From positions 15,883,945 to 15,947,944 of the forward strand of contig NC_039508.1 of assembly GCF_003672135.1 (NCBI RefSeq): a stretch of 64,000 nucleotides of DNA. Direction: 5' to 3'. This document shows positions 26,001 to 38,643 of this stretch, in pieces. This DNA is from Ooceraea biroi. Lineage: Eukaryota; Arthropoda; Insecta; Hymenoptera; Formicidae. A model generated the notes under the pieces. That model searched no databases. It had not been told where the DNA came from and saw nothing but the letters and a program-made list of their open reading frames with translations. Positions within the stretch are counted from its first letter, which is position 1; the number at the start of each line of letters is the position of its first letter. The position numbers were made by a program, and so were the translations under genes.

Positions 26001-27284
26001 ATATAATAGGTAATAATAAATTGAAATTTAAAGATTTGAAATTGGATAAATATCTTCTCGTAACTCTGAAGCACCGAGGAGAAATAACCTTTTAAGGATT
26101 AAGCAACGTTAGTTAAGGAAATTATTTGCGTTCGCAGATTTCTTGCCGCATAAAATAGCGCGATAGTGTTGCAAGTCGAGCGTAAAAAGAAAGAAAGATT
26201 AGACACGTGGTTGTACGCGGCGTCAATAAAGTTGCATAAGGTCGTTTATTTATAAAGAGGCTTAGAAAAATACAGGGCGGAAAGAGCCACGTTTATTTAT
26301 AGTTCTTCGCTTGTCCGGGATTATAAATAAATGATTTGAAGTATTTCAACTGCTCTAGTAATATTGCTCACTATAACTTAGGATTTACGATCTCTCCAGG
26401 TTTCCGCTTTACATTTTATTTTCATGATTCCACTTTGTCATAAATGAAGAAGCGAGTGGATGCATGGAGAGAGTGCGTTATTTTAAAGTTATTAATTTTT
26501 TAAAAACTTAACGATAATGGAATATAATATTATACATTTATCTGCAACGCAATTTCACTAAATTATCAAAAAACACGATAGTGTCTCGCACTAAGTTTAC
26601 GTGCAAGTGAGAAATCGAACAGTGAGATCGTTAATATTTCTAAACGAGTAGCGAAATATAATAATAATAATATATTTATTAAGCATAATTCAACATATGT
26701 AAAATACGTTTTCTTATCCGTCCGTAAGAATAACAAACTGCAAAAATGGGAAACTGTTGAAAGTTTTGTGGTTTGTTTAAGGAAAAGAAAAATGCTGGGA
26801 AGAGACCTATTGAAAGTGAACCTTCTCAGGAAGGATCCTTTCACCAGGCAGGAATTTACGTAGAATATTTACGATGGCGAAATTCGACTATTTGTCAACC
26901 GAAAGCTTCCCCACGCGGCGTAAAATGGAGATTTAAGAAGGCACGATGAAGTCTAGGCGCTATGTGTCACGGCGCCAAGATAGAAGTTTATTCCAGCCTT
27001 AGCGGGAATTTATCCCTGGGCGAGCGCCGGAAGAGAGAGATTCTACGCGTACTTAATCATAAAATGATACAGATATCCGCACACGCGTGATGCGCGGAAT
27101 TTTACGCATTTCGATCATTTATACGCGATCATGTTTCTTCGTTCTCATCGAGGTTTCTTTCTAACTCGAGATTAACAGACGAGTTAACTGACTCTTTGCT
27201 TTGCGTTTGAAACTCACGATAAGAAAGAAAAGAAAAAAAACGAATGTAGGAGTAACGTGGATGTTCCTGTTCTTTGTGTTATAG
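14027..27284. other. Shal intron, part 2, no gene recognised
   Basis: About 13 kb without a recognisable exon or mobile element. Base composition alternates between AT-rich stretches and CpG-dense patches, notably about 14190-14760 and 24050-24560, where several overlapping open frames occur on both strands simply because stops are rare in GC-rich DNA. A 14-bp tandem duplication lies at 23569-23596. The intron ends in the acceptor TTCTTTGTGTTATAG at 27270-27284. Confidence 0.65.
23569..23596. repeat. 14-bp tandem duplication
   Basis: ATTGTAGAGATATT occurs twice head to tail. Confidence 0.85.
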
Positions 27285-27479
27285 AAAGCCAGATTGGCGC
27301 GTATCAGAATCGCGAAGGCGTCGAGCGGCGCCGCCTTCGTGAGCAAAAAGAAGGCAGCGGAGGCGCGTTTGGCCGCTCAGGAGGGCGGAGGAGGCCTGCA
27401 GCTGGAGGAGTACTACAAGGAGGAGGATATCTTCGAGCTGCAGCATCATCACCTACTTCGTTGCTTAGAGAAGACCACG
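27285..27479 (+). CDS. Shal: Shal (Kv4) exon: basic C-tail segment and dileucine targeting motif
   Basis: Sixty-five codons in phase 0 start KARLARIRIAKASSGAAFV. A Lys/Ala-rich helix (SKKKAAEARLAAQE) follows, then a Gly run and an acidic segment (EEYYKEEDIFELQ), and the exon ends HHHLLRCLEKTT. The FELQHHHLLRCLEKTT stretch is the conserved dileucine-containing motif of Shal channels, known to direct them to dendrites. In Drosophila it is also the binding site of the partner SIDL. The first codons join the preceding exon without a gap (AQR|KARLARI). The acceptor is GTTCTTTGTGTTATAG and the donor ACG|GTGAGT. The four-glycine insertion before LQLEEYY is a small species-specific difference from the fly protein as I remember it. 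Confidence 0.97.
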
Positions 27480-30400
27480 GTGAGTACCGACGTCTCTGCC
27501 TGATAACAGCTGCTGCATGCCGCGCTTTCGCGTAGGAATTCTAGCGTCCCCCTTCGATGTCCGCTCGTTCATTTTGCAACCCTTAAAATCCCGTCGATAA
27601 ATTAACTTTCGTGCGCGGAGGATGCACTTTATCCTGAATGCCCGACGCTTTGACAATGAGAAACGTGGAATTTAGATAATATCCCTTTTCCTCCCCATTG
27701 CTGGACGCATTCCACAAACGTCATATAGGGTGAAATACGCTTGAAAGAGCGAGATTCCGTTTTCTTAAGTAAAGACATTTCTTCTTTCTTAATTTTACGC
27801 GCAATATTACATGCAACTGCCTGTAGAATAAACATTAGAATTACACAAGGCGGAATCACAAATATACGGGTGAATTCTGCAAAACGATAACAAGATATAG
27901 TTACTGTATGATATGATAATGCTGCAAAGAGAAGATTCGCATTTAAGGAAACTAAAGAGGAGCCATTTTTCTCAGAGCAAAGAACGAAAGACGTTTTACT
28001 ATCATCGTGTACGTTTTTTCGGTATTCTGCATAAAGCCACGAACGTCGTAGTGCAGATAGATTAATCAAACGGAACGGTAATTAATTATTCATGAAAGTG
28101 GTGTTCTTTTGGTTCACGCGGGCGACGACAAACTCGCGCAAAAACGCGGTCTATCTCGCGCGTCCGTCATTAATCCCGGCGACGCGGGACGACAAAGCAG
28201 CTGCCAACGTCGTGAATGCACCGTCGGCGCTTCCGGTTTCTCGCGCTGGGAATTCAATGGGTGCTCCCGCCTCGAAAATCCGACAGTCCGTTTCGCGAGT
28301 ATTGCGCGCGAGTACCCGGAGTAATTTGAATAAACCCCCGCGCCGCACTCCCTCGTGCTCGTCTAATTTTAACCCGGCGAGAGGTTCGCTGGGTGTATGA
28401 AGATTGCCACATACGGGGCATAGTTGTCGGGCCGAAATACCCGCGAACCAACCCTCGTTTTCGGAGTCGCTGCTACAAAAACACGTTATTGTGAGGTCGC
28501 ACGTATGTCGGGGTGTCGCAAAGCCCCGCTAGGGGTTTTCCCCTATCGCGGATATCGCGGTGCTAGAAGCCGGGACACGGTGGGAATAAAATATTAGCAA
28601 TGAAGAATAAAATATAATATATTAGGGGAGAGAAGGTGAAGGAATATGAAATAGGAATAGCATTTACCTTACCGAGCCATTTTGATATTTCTAGAAAAAT
28701 ATAAAAGCATGGAAAGTACGACGGTCCATATAATTCGTGCTGCGAAAGCAAACTTGAGACTTGTATTGGGTACATATTGTGAAACCAGATGTTTAATTTT
28801 AGCGACCGAAGACATATCAAGCGTTCCACGTTTTTATCTTTTATATTATTGCATAGCACAGTAAGAATTCTCACGATTACATGAAAATTGAATTAATGAC
28901 GAGAAAGTAAAGTGATCAGAGATAGCGCACGAAAAGAAACTTTGATGCGAGATACAAGAGAATTTCCCAGGAAATTTGACTTCGCAGAAGGGTTTTTAAT
29001 CGCGGAAGAGCGTGCGGCTTTTCGACACGACCTGCTTGCACACGTGTCGTGTGCGTGCGATGCGAAATGTATATCAAGCTTACGCGATTAAACCAACTGC
29101 GACATACACGACGTGCACGTCGAAGAGATTATAAATACGCGTCATGGTTTATACGGCGGTGTGATGGCAGCGTTGGTTGTATAACCTGTGCGGGAGAGGG
29201 AGAAATTAGTTTATTACGCCAGAGAGCCAGGTCTTGTGACGTGGAAGGTATACAGGGTGATACGGGTCACTACGTACGGAAGCTGATATGTAGGCTGATG
29301 CGCCGAAGTCGATGCCCGATATTTTAGGATGAGAGAACAGACAGACTATTAGATACCACGTTGGAAAGAATACGGGAGAGATTCGCGTTATAATTAATCG
29401 TAGATCTTACTGGCATTATTTTAAGTCTAAAGCTAGTTGGAAAGCTTCATTTGAGTGAGGCTATACATTTTTTAAAATAATTAAGATAATGGAACATTGT
29501 TAAAAATATAACGTAATCCACGTCCATTCTTTATTAAATTAACGTGTCACTAAGATAGATAATAGTGCTACTCTGTGTGTCCTTACCGTATACAGCAAGT
29601 AAAATACGCGTAGGTAAGCAGGTGGTAATACTAGCCTGCCTTATGCTACTTCTGTTCCCTCGGGAATTCGTCCCACATCATATTTTGTAAATTGTAAAGA
29701 TGAGAAATTTGAGTGCGTGTGATCGTATCATTTATATAACGTTATCAGATGTAAATTTGCATTACGCGCGAATAATAATTTTCAGGATTAGGAAGTAGGA
29801 AAGAATTTTAGATATATTATTTAGTAACATTATGATTACACTACTTATAAATAATTTTCTCTTTAATACACACAAGTATGTTAGTCTGAAATGTAATGTT
29901 TTATCTAGTATTTTGATATCCGCGGCCAGTTTTTGAGTTTTTAGAATTAATTATGTTTTAAATTAGTAAATAGTAAGTTACTATTTGTTTCGTCGATTTA
30001 TCATATAATTGGTTTCATCATTAAGTGACATTTGCAATATTAGAATAACGGTATCGTTCTGGCGATGAACGTTTCCTGTGGCATAGGCGATAACGTTGCT
30101 GCTTTACGGGGTCGAGTTTCCGATCGATTCGTTGCGAACATCATCCATGAAGCTGGCGAATCTTTGATCGGGACTCCGGGTTTCGCGCGAATCGTGTAGA
30201 ATTTCAGTGAGTGCAATTCGCATGATGTTCGACACGGAAACGTTTTCTCGGAGAAATGAACGTATCCTGCTGATCAAAGGACGACGTGGACGAAACCACC
30301 AACTGAGCGCGATCCTCGAACTGGATTTTCGGACACGGTGAAAGACTCGTTCAGATGCTTTTTCTAACAAGTCATTTCTCGAGGAGTATCAGGCAAATCA

Positions 30401-30660
30401 GGCGTGTACCATTATCAGATGCCTGTATAATAATGTCGATACTTCGATACTATTTTAACGAAATATGTATTGAAGGGTTCAACCAAGTGTAACGTATGAC
30501 GCTTCGAAGAGTTTGAAACTGATTATTTTGTATTTGTAGATGGATTTAATTTGATTAAAATGTGCAAAAAATAAACATTTAATTGTGAAAATTGAAAATT
30601 TTATTTAAGCAGTGTGTGATAACGCAGAAGAAGATATTCTTTTCTTTTATGCTTTTACTA
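27480..30660. other. Shal intron between exons 27285 and 41174, part 1
   Basis: The first portion is AT-rich. About 28080-28570 is strikingly CpG-dense. No exon or RNA gene is recognised. Open frames here, including a 146-codon minus-strand one at 27629-28069, show no domain. Confidence 0.65.
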
Positions 30661-31946
30661 TTGGGTCATTAAGTATGAAACTTTACAAATGTAAAAGCGC
30701 CATCTTTAACATTTGTTATCTCAAATTTGGCGCCAGACGTCAGTATCAGGTTAGGTTAATGTGATAGATGTATGTTCGCTCTTCAAATGTCATATTTGTT
30801 TGTTCAAATATCTTCATTAGTTTTATTGGTGGATTCTTTTTTATAGAACTATGGAAAAGTCCAAAATTCGTGTGATTTATGAATATGAGTTCCGCCGTGG
30901 AACCACAGGGTCGGAGACAGCTCGTAATATCAACGCTGTATTTGGTGAAGGTTCAACTACTAAAGCAACGGTGGGCAATTGGTTCATAAACTTCAGAGAT
31001 GGAGATTTCAGCCTCGTTAATGAGCCACGTGGAAGACCAAAGACGAAGATGGATAATGATCACTTGAGAGCCGTAGTAGAGTCTGATCCATCTCAAAGTA
31101 CACGTGAATTGGCATCGATATTCAATGTTTCCATACCCACCATATTGGTTCATTTAGCTGCAATTGGTAAGATAAAGAAGTTGGACAAATGGGTCCCGCA
31201 CGAATTGACCGATGCGCAGCAGGCACAACGTCTAGAGGCTTCACTTTCTTTGCTTTCCCGTCACAAAAATGAATCTTTTTTTAATTGAATTGTGACCTGC
31301 GATGAAAAGTGGATACTCTACGACAATCGTAAACGCTCACATCAGTGGTTGAACGCTGATGAACCACCGAGACATCACGCGAAACCCAACATTACACAGA
31401 AGAAACTTATGGTGACTGTTTGGTGGTCCAGGTCAGGTGTTATCTACTACAACTTTATGAAACCTGGTACATCGATAACGGCTGAAGTATATTGCAAGCA
31501 ACTGGACGAAATGATGCAACAACTTGCTATTAAACAACCGAAATTGGTCAATCGGTCAATGCCAATCCTGTTGCATGATAATGCTCGACCGCACACTGCA
31601 CGACTGACCGTGGCAAAGCTACAGGAGTTGGAATTGGAAACTCTCCGTCATCCACCATATTCACCAGATCTATCACCTACCGACTATCACTTCTTCCGGA
31701 ATTTGGACAACTTGTTGGTGGGAAAATTCTTCAATTCTCAACAGGCAGTCGAAACAGCCTTCCGCGACTTCATCGATTCCCGTACTCCTGGCTTCTATAG
31801 TAGAAGCATAGACCAACTACCACTAAAATGGCAGAAGTGTGTAGATAACATGGGCACATACTTCGATTGAAAATAAATCATGTCTATGTGCCAAAAAATG
31901 CAAAAGTTTATGTTCTATTTGTAAAGTTTCATACTTAATGACCCAA
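30661..31946 (+). mobile_element. mariner-family transposon, nearly intact
   Basis: A 1286-bp element, the usual length for mariner. It has perfect 30-bp terminal inverted repeats beginning TTGGGTCATTAAGTATGAAA (30661-30690 and 31917-31946) and TA target duplications on both sides (30659-30660 and 31947-31948). It carries one transposase gene in the same orientation as Shal (30851-31870), spoiled only by a single in-frame stop. Identical ends and a near-intact frame indicate a recent insertion. The host intron would remove it by splicing. Confidence 0.96.
30851..31870 (+). pseudogene. mariner transposase, interrupted by one stop codon
   Basis: The frame runs 340 codons from ATG 30851 to the stop at 31868-31870, with an in-frame TGA at codon 146 (31286-31288). 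Before the break are the paired helix-turn-helix DNA-binding region (ending near residue 110) and the conserved WVPHEL linker motif. After it is the catalytic DD34D core. The first Asp is in TCDEKW (residue 151), the second in LLHDNARPHTA (residue 243) and the third in YSPDLSPTDYHFF (residue 278), exactly 34 residues after the second. The C-terminus is WQKCVDNMGTYFD, as in mariners. The TGA sits where relatives have an Arg before IVTCDEKW, so a CGA-to-TGA transition is the simplest explanation. Length and spacing are otherwise normal, and no frameshift was seen. Confidence 0.95.
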
Positions 31947-31948
31947 TA

Positions 31949-34499
31949 TAAGAAACAATATATTTTCGAACGAAGGCATTCCATTAAAAAGACGCGGCAA
32001 CTTCGATATAATGACAATGTCGATAATGTCGAAAGTTTCGATATTGGAACTTCGTAATGAATAGTTTTGAAAGGCTTAATTAATGACTGATGACATTATG
32101 TCGAAATTTATAGAAAGCCGGCGAAGTAAACTGCAAGAATGCAAGTAGCTAACTAATTATTTTTTATTTAATTTGTATGTATTAAATGGCTTTAACTTAA
32201 CAAAAGTGGATTTAGAGTTTAATTGTGAAGATGATTAAAGACCAAATGTACAATATTGAGAAATGACGTTTGTTTGAATTTCAACATCGATTTGAAATTT
32301 ATATTTGCCAAACACAAGAATAGAAATTATCTCCATTTTGCGCGTTGCCTATAATACAAAGCATATTACCGTTTTATATGTAAATTATTTCATGAAAGAG
32401 AAATGACATCCGTACGGAAGCAGATTGCTTTGCAACTGAAGATAAAGAAATAAGTGGCGGACGGTGAAACAAAGTTATTCAATGAATTGTAATTTTTCAT
32501 GAATTATATAGGAAAAAGGCTACAGTTTTCCTTTCATTATCGACATTCTGACATCTACATAATTATTTCTACGAAATATCCTTTATCGCGGAAAAAGAAA
32601 GAAGAGAGAAAAAATGAGAAATCTCAATAGAGAAACGTTTCACATGATATATTAAAAAGGTACGCGCAAAATTCCATAATTTCCTACAAGTATATACACT
32701 TGCGCATACTGGATGCGCCGCTTTACGTCATCGTACCGTTAGCGTTCGTACAAACGAAGATATTTCGGGAATCCAACGGAGGTAGAGTGGTGGCTTCTCT
32801 TCTTCGGATAGATATTCCGGGGGAATCCTTGTGCTGCTCATGCGAATTTGCATTGTTACACGTGAAGGGCGCATCACAGTTGCGGTGAGACGATGAGATA
32901 ACTGTACGATTAACAATTCTCTACTCAATTTGTGAATTACTCGCGCAATTCCTGTGTGCATAATACATTTAAATATGCAACCAGTATGAGTTTTGCTTTG
33001 CGACTTACCAATGTCGCGATCTCTTGCACTTATATGGAAATTCCTGTTGTATAGGTGATTCTGAGATAAACGAAGAATATGTGGAAGAGATCTTTTTTAT
33101 AATTTTATCAAAAATAATAAAATAAAAATAAATATTAAAAATAATATATATGTATATAAATAATAAAATTATATCTTAATAAAAATAATTTCTTTCCCAG
33201 AAAATTTGTCATCCAATCTCAAGAAAAAAATAATATTATAATCTAAAACTCTTATATGATATATCAGATGCTTGCAAAAGTTCATAAGATCACAAATGAA
33301 TGTTTTGCCTCAAAAGATAAGTTATTTTATCAGTGTGAAATCAAACTATTGCTCGAAAAATGGGAAAAGGTTATTGATAGCAATAGCCAATACTTTGATT
33401 AAAATATTATATATTATTTTATTGTTTACAGTTTTCATCATACGAACTTTTGCAAACAGCTAATATTATAAGAACGTAGACTTACAATCTTGGTTTTATC
33501 TTTAACGCTATTTCCGGGACATTATTTGGCTAGTTCAGCTAGATAGAAAATAGCCCGATATATCGTTGCAGATTGTAGCCTCGTTTTCTTGACGTCACAA
33601 TTACCCCGATTGATCTCATCGTATTCCTACGTTTCTTTCGTCTTGGTCTTTCCTCCTCAGGCGTTTCTCTTCTCCTTCTACGGAAGCAGGCAATTGTCGG
33701 TGTCTTCGGGTCAGCGTATTGATTTCTTCCAGGTCGCGGGGGCTCGATCGAACGTCATCGGAAGTGTAGATGTGGCTAGCACGATACGTCATCGGTCTGT
33801 AAATAATTGTGGTCCGTCACGATATCGAGAAGCGATTCGACAGTTACGACCAATTTTTCCACTTCGTGTGACGCGATGGGACGTGAAAATGATCGGGCTG
33901 ATGTCGGAAAACAGAGATAGAAGAGTGTATTTTTTCTTTTTGGCGTTTTTGGAAGAGATATTTGAAAGTACAGTGAGAGAGGATTACTTTGTAGCGACTT
34001 TACACTGCAGGAAGAAATAGAGTTTCTTTGACTTCCTTTGAGCATCATTAATATATAATTAATATGGTGACTTTAATAATTAGAAGATCGGCAGGAATAG
34101 CTAAAAGGAGAGAACAGGAGGGGTAAAATCTGCTTGGGGATGATATAATAATGATAATCTTGAAATGGAATGAGCGCGCTCTCGAATTGCGGCCGTCGGA
34201 ATCGGAATCTGGAATGGAATTGAATAAATATGTAACGCCGTTCTCACGAGGGATCATGTAAATGGGCAGAATTAATGTCGAAATTTGTACGAAGGTGTGT
34301 TAATTATTCTGAGTGGAATAAAATCGGATGAAAGGAGTAACTCTTATGCTGAGATATTGTGAGGGACCATAGCGACAACTTCGTATGTATTCAGCAAATA
34401 AAATTTGACAAGTAATAATTGAATAACTGAAATCAAAGATTCTTTTATATAATAATATATTTGGGATTCAATTGATACTCGATGCATTTTGTAAAATTA
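31949..34499. other. Shal intron, between mariner and copy C
   Basis: AT-rich sequence with a 143-codon plus-strand frame (33589-34020) that has no recognisable domain. Nothing else is supported. Confidence 0.6.
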
Positions 34500-34501
34500 T
34501 A

Positions 34502-35257
34502 CAGGGTGAAGCACCTAAAACAGGCCACCTGAATATCTCGGCTGTTATTGGTGATAGAAAAAAATGTGTCAGACCAAACTTGTATGGTTTCGAGGGACAC
34601 ATAATTTGTTCTAAACAGTTTTTTATTAGGTGGACGCGTAGAGGTCATATGAAGGTCAACTTCGTGTTTTAAATGGTATGATATGTTTTTTTACGTACCA
34701 TCTAGTAGAGCGTTTGAAGATGCGCACATTGATTTACGGGTCAAAATCATTCAAGGTCACTGAAGGCCAACTGCAAGGGAAAATAATTTACTTTATATTG
34801 CCTAAGAGTTCTCTGCTATTAAAAATACTGTAAACTCAGAAATGAAAAAGTTCTAACCCTTAGAAATTTTTTTCTTTTCCGAGAAGTTCTGAGTTGTTGA
34901 TATCTATATTTTTTATATTGCCTAGAGTTCTCTGCTATTGAAAATACCGTAAACTCAGAACTGAAAAAGTTCTAGCACTTAAAAATTTTAGCCTTCAGTG
35001 ACCTTGAATGATTTTGACCCGTAGATCAATGTGCGCATCTTCAAACGCTCTACTAGATGATACGTAAAAAAACATATCATACCATTTAAAAAAACGAAGT
35101 TGACCTTCATATGACCTCTATGCGTCCACCTAATAAAAAACTGTTTAGAACAAATTATGTGTCCCTCGAAACCATACAAGTTTGGTCTGACACATTTTTT
35201 TCTATCACCAATAACAGCCGAGATATTCAGGTGGCCTGTTTTAGGTGCTTCACCCTG
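34502..35257. mobile_element. Long-TIR non-autonomous element, copy C (two internal repeat units)
   Basis: The third and shortest (756 bp) member of the family at 3629 and 13153. TA flanks it at 34500-34501 and 35258-35259. The arms are 266-267 bp (34502-34767 and 34991-35257). The interior units start at 34795 and 34915 (period 120). It is 116 bp shorter than copy B. Its two arms share private variants: CAGGGTGAAGC at the tips, TTGTATGG and CTAAACAG where the other copies have TTGCATGG and CTAAATAR (R, A or G). This suggests a younger or homogenised copy. There is no transposase. Confidence 0.9.
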
Positions 35258-36174
35258 TATATATAAAATTTCCAAAAATATGCAAAATTGAAGATCGTTT
35301 TATATATTTCCTTTACCGAGATGTTTTGACTAAATTTCGCGAATACATTTTTGCGAAAGAAAGAAATATTGTTTGTTACTCCTGACGTCTGTTATTTCTG
35401 TTCGTCATCGTGAAATTTTGCAAACTGTCGTTTGCTATTTGAACTGTAAAAATATATGATTTAATTAGTAGTTGACATTTCGGAAAATTACGGCATAATG
35501 TTTTCCGGTTGGAGAAAAATGTCGCTCGCGCATATTTCGCTCATTAAATCGAGGGTTTCGTGGCACACGTTTGGGATAGCACACTTCTCGTGCAACGAAT
35601 GCGTCTCCAAAACCGACGGCCAACGTATAGAGTAGGGCGGATACAACAGTTGGTGAATTCGCAGTTACGTATGCATTGCTCGCCGAAAGGGGGTGGTGCA
35701 GGCTGAATTTAATATCGGCCAGCTGGAAACAAACTCTCCGGAAGGGGTGAAAGGCTGAGTATGGTACGGCTGGAATAGAGCTCGCGGGGTGGAGCAAATA
35801 AAATCTACTGACTGACGTAGTCTGTGACCTGACAGAGTCGCCACGCTTCGTGTCGGGCGTCGCGACGCTCTTGACCCTCATGAAGGAACTGTAGTGACAA
35901 ATTAACAAACTGAGATTTATCGCTTACGCATTACGAACTGTTCACAAGTTTATAGGATTAATTTTAAGAAGTGCCATTTTTCGTTGAACTTTTCTTAAAA
36001 TAAATTGTGAATTATTGTGATCTTTCAGTGATCAAAAATTAAAACACTGTGGAGAAACATAATCGAATATAATCAAATATGATCAAGTATAGTGAACATG
36101 ACCAAAATATGGTCAAAAGAAAGTCGAAAACAGAAGCACTTGCATGAGCTTTCACAAATTCTATATATATATAA

Positions 36175-36200
36175 AATTACAATATATATATATTGTAATT
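36175..36200. repeat. 26-bp perfect palindrome
   Basis: AATTACAATATAT is followed directly by its reverse complement. It is AT-only apart from one G/C pair and probably arose from an AT repeat. Confidence 0.85.
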
Positions 36201-38597
36201 ATTACAATATCCATTATAAAAAAATCCTTTTCCATTGAAAGATATATTTTCGTCAGTCGCTTTCTTTTATGTTCCGGATTTGACCGTTCTCTTCAAAGTG
36301 TCAGGGCTATATAGAACTCATCCCGTTCATCATTTCAAAAGGGTAATCTCTCCCATGCCACCGCCGAGAACTATAACAATGGAGTATCCATAGCTAACGT
36401 GTGATATGTCCGACTGTGCTGCTCTCAATTATCTTGATGAATCTGATGATCGGTCTGGTATCGTTCATGCACGCGCGCGCACCAGATCTGACGTCTGATA
36501 TGCAGCACGTCGATCCGCGGCCAATATATCGACGTATGCGCAGCGGTCATTCCGTTGATTCCGCAGTCACCGTGGTATTTAGACAATGCACGCCCGCAAT
36601 TCCACTTCTGTACTTCTGACAACGCGTTTATTCTCGATCGCAATTCTCTACCCCATCGCGGAATGTTGTAAAGTATCGCGTCGACTAATGGCAGTCGGTT
36701 TATGGGTGTCGTGTCGTGGACACTTTATCCACCGTCATCAGTTTTGTCCGCAACGATGATTCATACTCCACAATGATTATTAACTACTGAATTCGCGTTA
36801 TCGTTACCGTTTGCCATTTTTATGCGTGACGATGATTTATTTATGTAAATGTAACAATGTTCATTGTTATGTTCCAACCTTAGTATTTAAAAATAAGACG
36901 AAACATTTATTTTTGCGTTGCGCCATGCAATCCCGATCATTAATAGCTAGATAAAGTCACCGCAATTACTGCGGGTTCCAATTAATTTCTCGTAATTGCT
37001 GTTTGCGATATGTGTATGCATCGTTGCGCACATTGCGTGACGCAACGTTCCGCTGTCGACGAACCAAAACCGGAAGTTATGATCCGATACATTTGCAACG
37101 CAATGTCCCGCGTAATGTGCAAAGTCATAAATATTTCCGATCGAATGCGCCAGTAAAACCGCCATTTGATTTGACATTTCTACACCGTACTGAATCGCGA
37201 TTTCTTTTTTACGAGCGACAATTCGCGTTGCAACTTGAAAAACAGGAGGATTATAACCTGCAGAATTGAGCAGTGGCGAATAATTCGTATGGACAGGTAC
37301 ATCACTCCTTTTTTGAACACCCTTAAAACATCCGTATAAAAAATCTTCACGGTTATCAGCGTTAGAAACTAAAAGCGACATGCGTGTCGGTGAGGGGAAA
37401 ATCTCGAAACCTCGTGAATCACGTTAATTTTTCGCCCATCAGTGCGGGATCGGCAAAAGTTTGGAGAAATCGATCGGGCTGTCGCACCAGCGCATCCGAC
37501 CCATCCATCTTTCTAAAACCGTCATTAGCGGTGCTCCCTTTCGCGCAGTATTCGCACGAACAATGCGATACGCGTAGGAGCGTATCGCAAGCTCTATCGA
37601 GAAAATAACGGGACCAGGGGAGACGAGAGGCGTCCTTTATTGGACAGATATCTCACCTCCATGGAAGCTCCTCGTTTTATTCCTACGCTCGGTTACCTCC
37701 CGAAGGAGACGCAGCGAAACGCGATAAAGACGAGTCCTAATCTGGCCCGAAAGAAAGCCGAGGAAATAAGAACCGACCTCGCGTGAATGAGAATTTTGAG
37801 CACAGATCGACGGAGAAGCGAATACTGGATGTAAATCCTGAAACGTACGTCGGAGGGATCAATAGAAGCCGTTTGAATTCTCAGGGCTCTCCAGGATCTC
37901 AGAGCTCGGGAATTTTATGGCGACGAAGATTTCATTACACGCGTGTAATACATCGTGACTGAGTTCTTATGTTTTATTACATATGTGGTTTGGATATCTT
38001 TTTGAGAGCAAGAAAGATTTAACATCTAAGCAACGTAAACATTTTGCCAGTGGATCATGCGACGACGACGACGATCTCGCGCGTTTCTCGCGTGCGATCT
38101 TTGTAGTGAGATTCGAATCTCAAACCGTCGGGATAAATCGCCGGTAAAGATGGAAGAGAGCAAATCGCGTCGCTCCGTGCACTAGAATACAGTCTCTCGC
38201 GAGTGTAATCCCGTAGTTTTCCAAGATTGAGTTCGTGATGCTAGAAAGAGAGAAAGCAACCTCGTGACTTTGAAAGCCTTACAAGATTCCCGCGAGAATT
38301 CTTCGAATAGCTGACGAAAGCCGTTCTACGGTGTGACTTTTTGTGAAACTGTGATATCAATACTTCACGCTGACATTACAAACCAGTAATACAGCTGTTG
38401 CTTGCATTCTTTATTTTTTATTACTTAATATTACAGTTTACTTATGTTAAAATAAATTTCGTAGAAGTCTTGATGATTTAAAAAATGTTTAATCCTTCTT
38501 TAATAATAAGTTTTATTAAGAGCTATGTTTGCTGAAAATTGCGTAATTTTTTTATCATGAAAAATTATTAAAATATATTGTTCATATATAAAATATA

Positions 38598-38643
38598 AAT
38601 TTGTAAAATTTATAATAAGTAATTTGTAAAATTTATAATAAGT
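38598..38643. repeat. 23-bp tandem duplication
   Basis: Two adjacent copies of a sequence ending TGTAAAATTTATAATAAGT. Confidence 0.8.

Noticed and set aside
29249..29260. TATACAGGGTGA, resembling the tip of the TA transposons
   Set aside because: Only the first bases match, with no arm sequence and no opposite end, so it is a chance match.
35465..35908. 147-codon minus-strand frame
   Set aside because: GC-richer patch with no domain and no splice signals on the minus strand. Considered chance.
36947..37381. 144-codon minus-strand frame overlapped by an 88-codon plus frame
   Set aside because: Both strands are open over the same patch and neither is recognisable, so coding cannot be argued.
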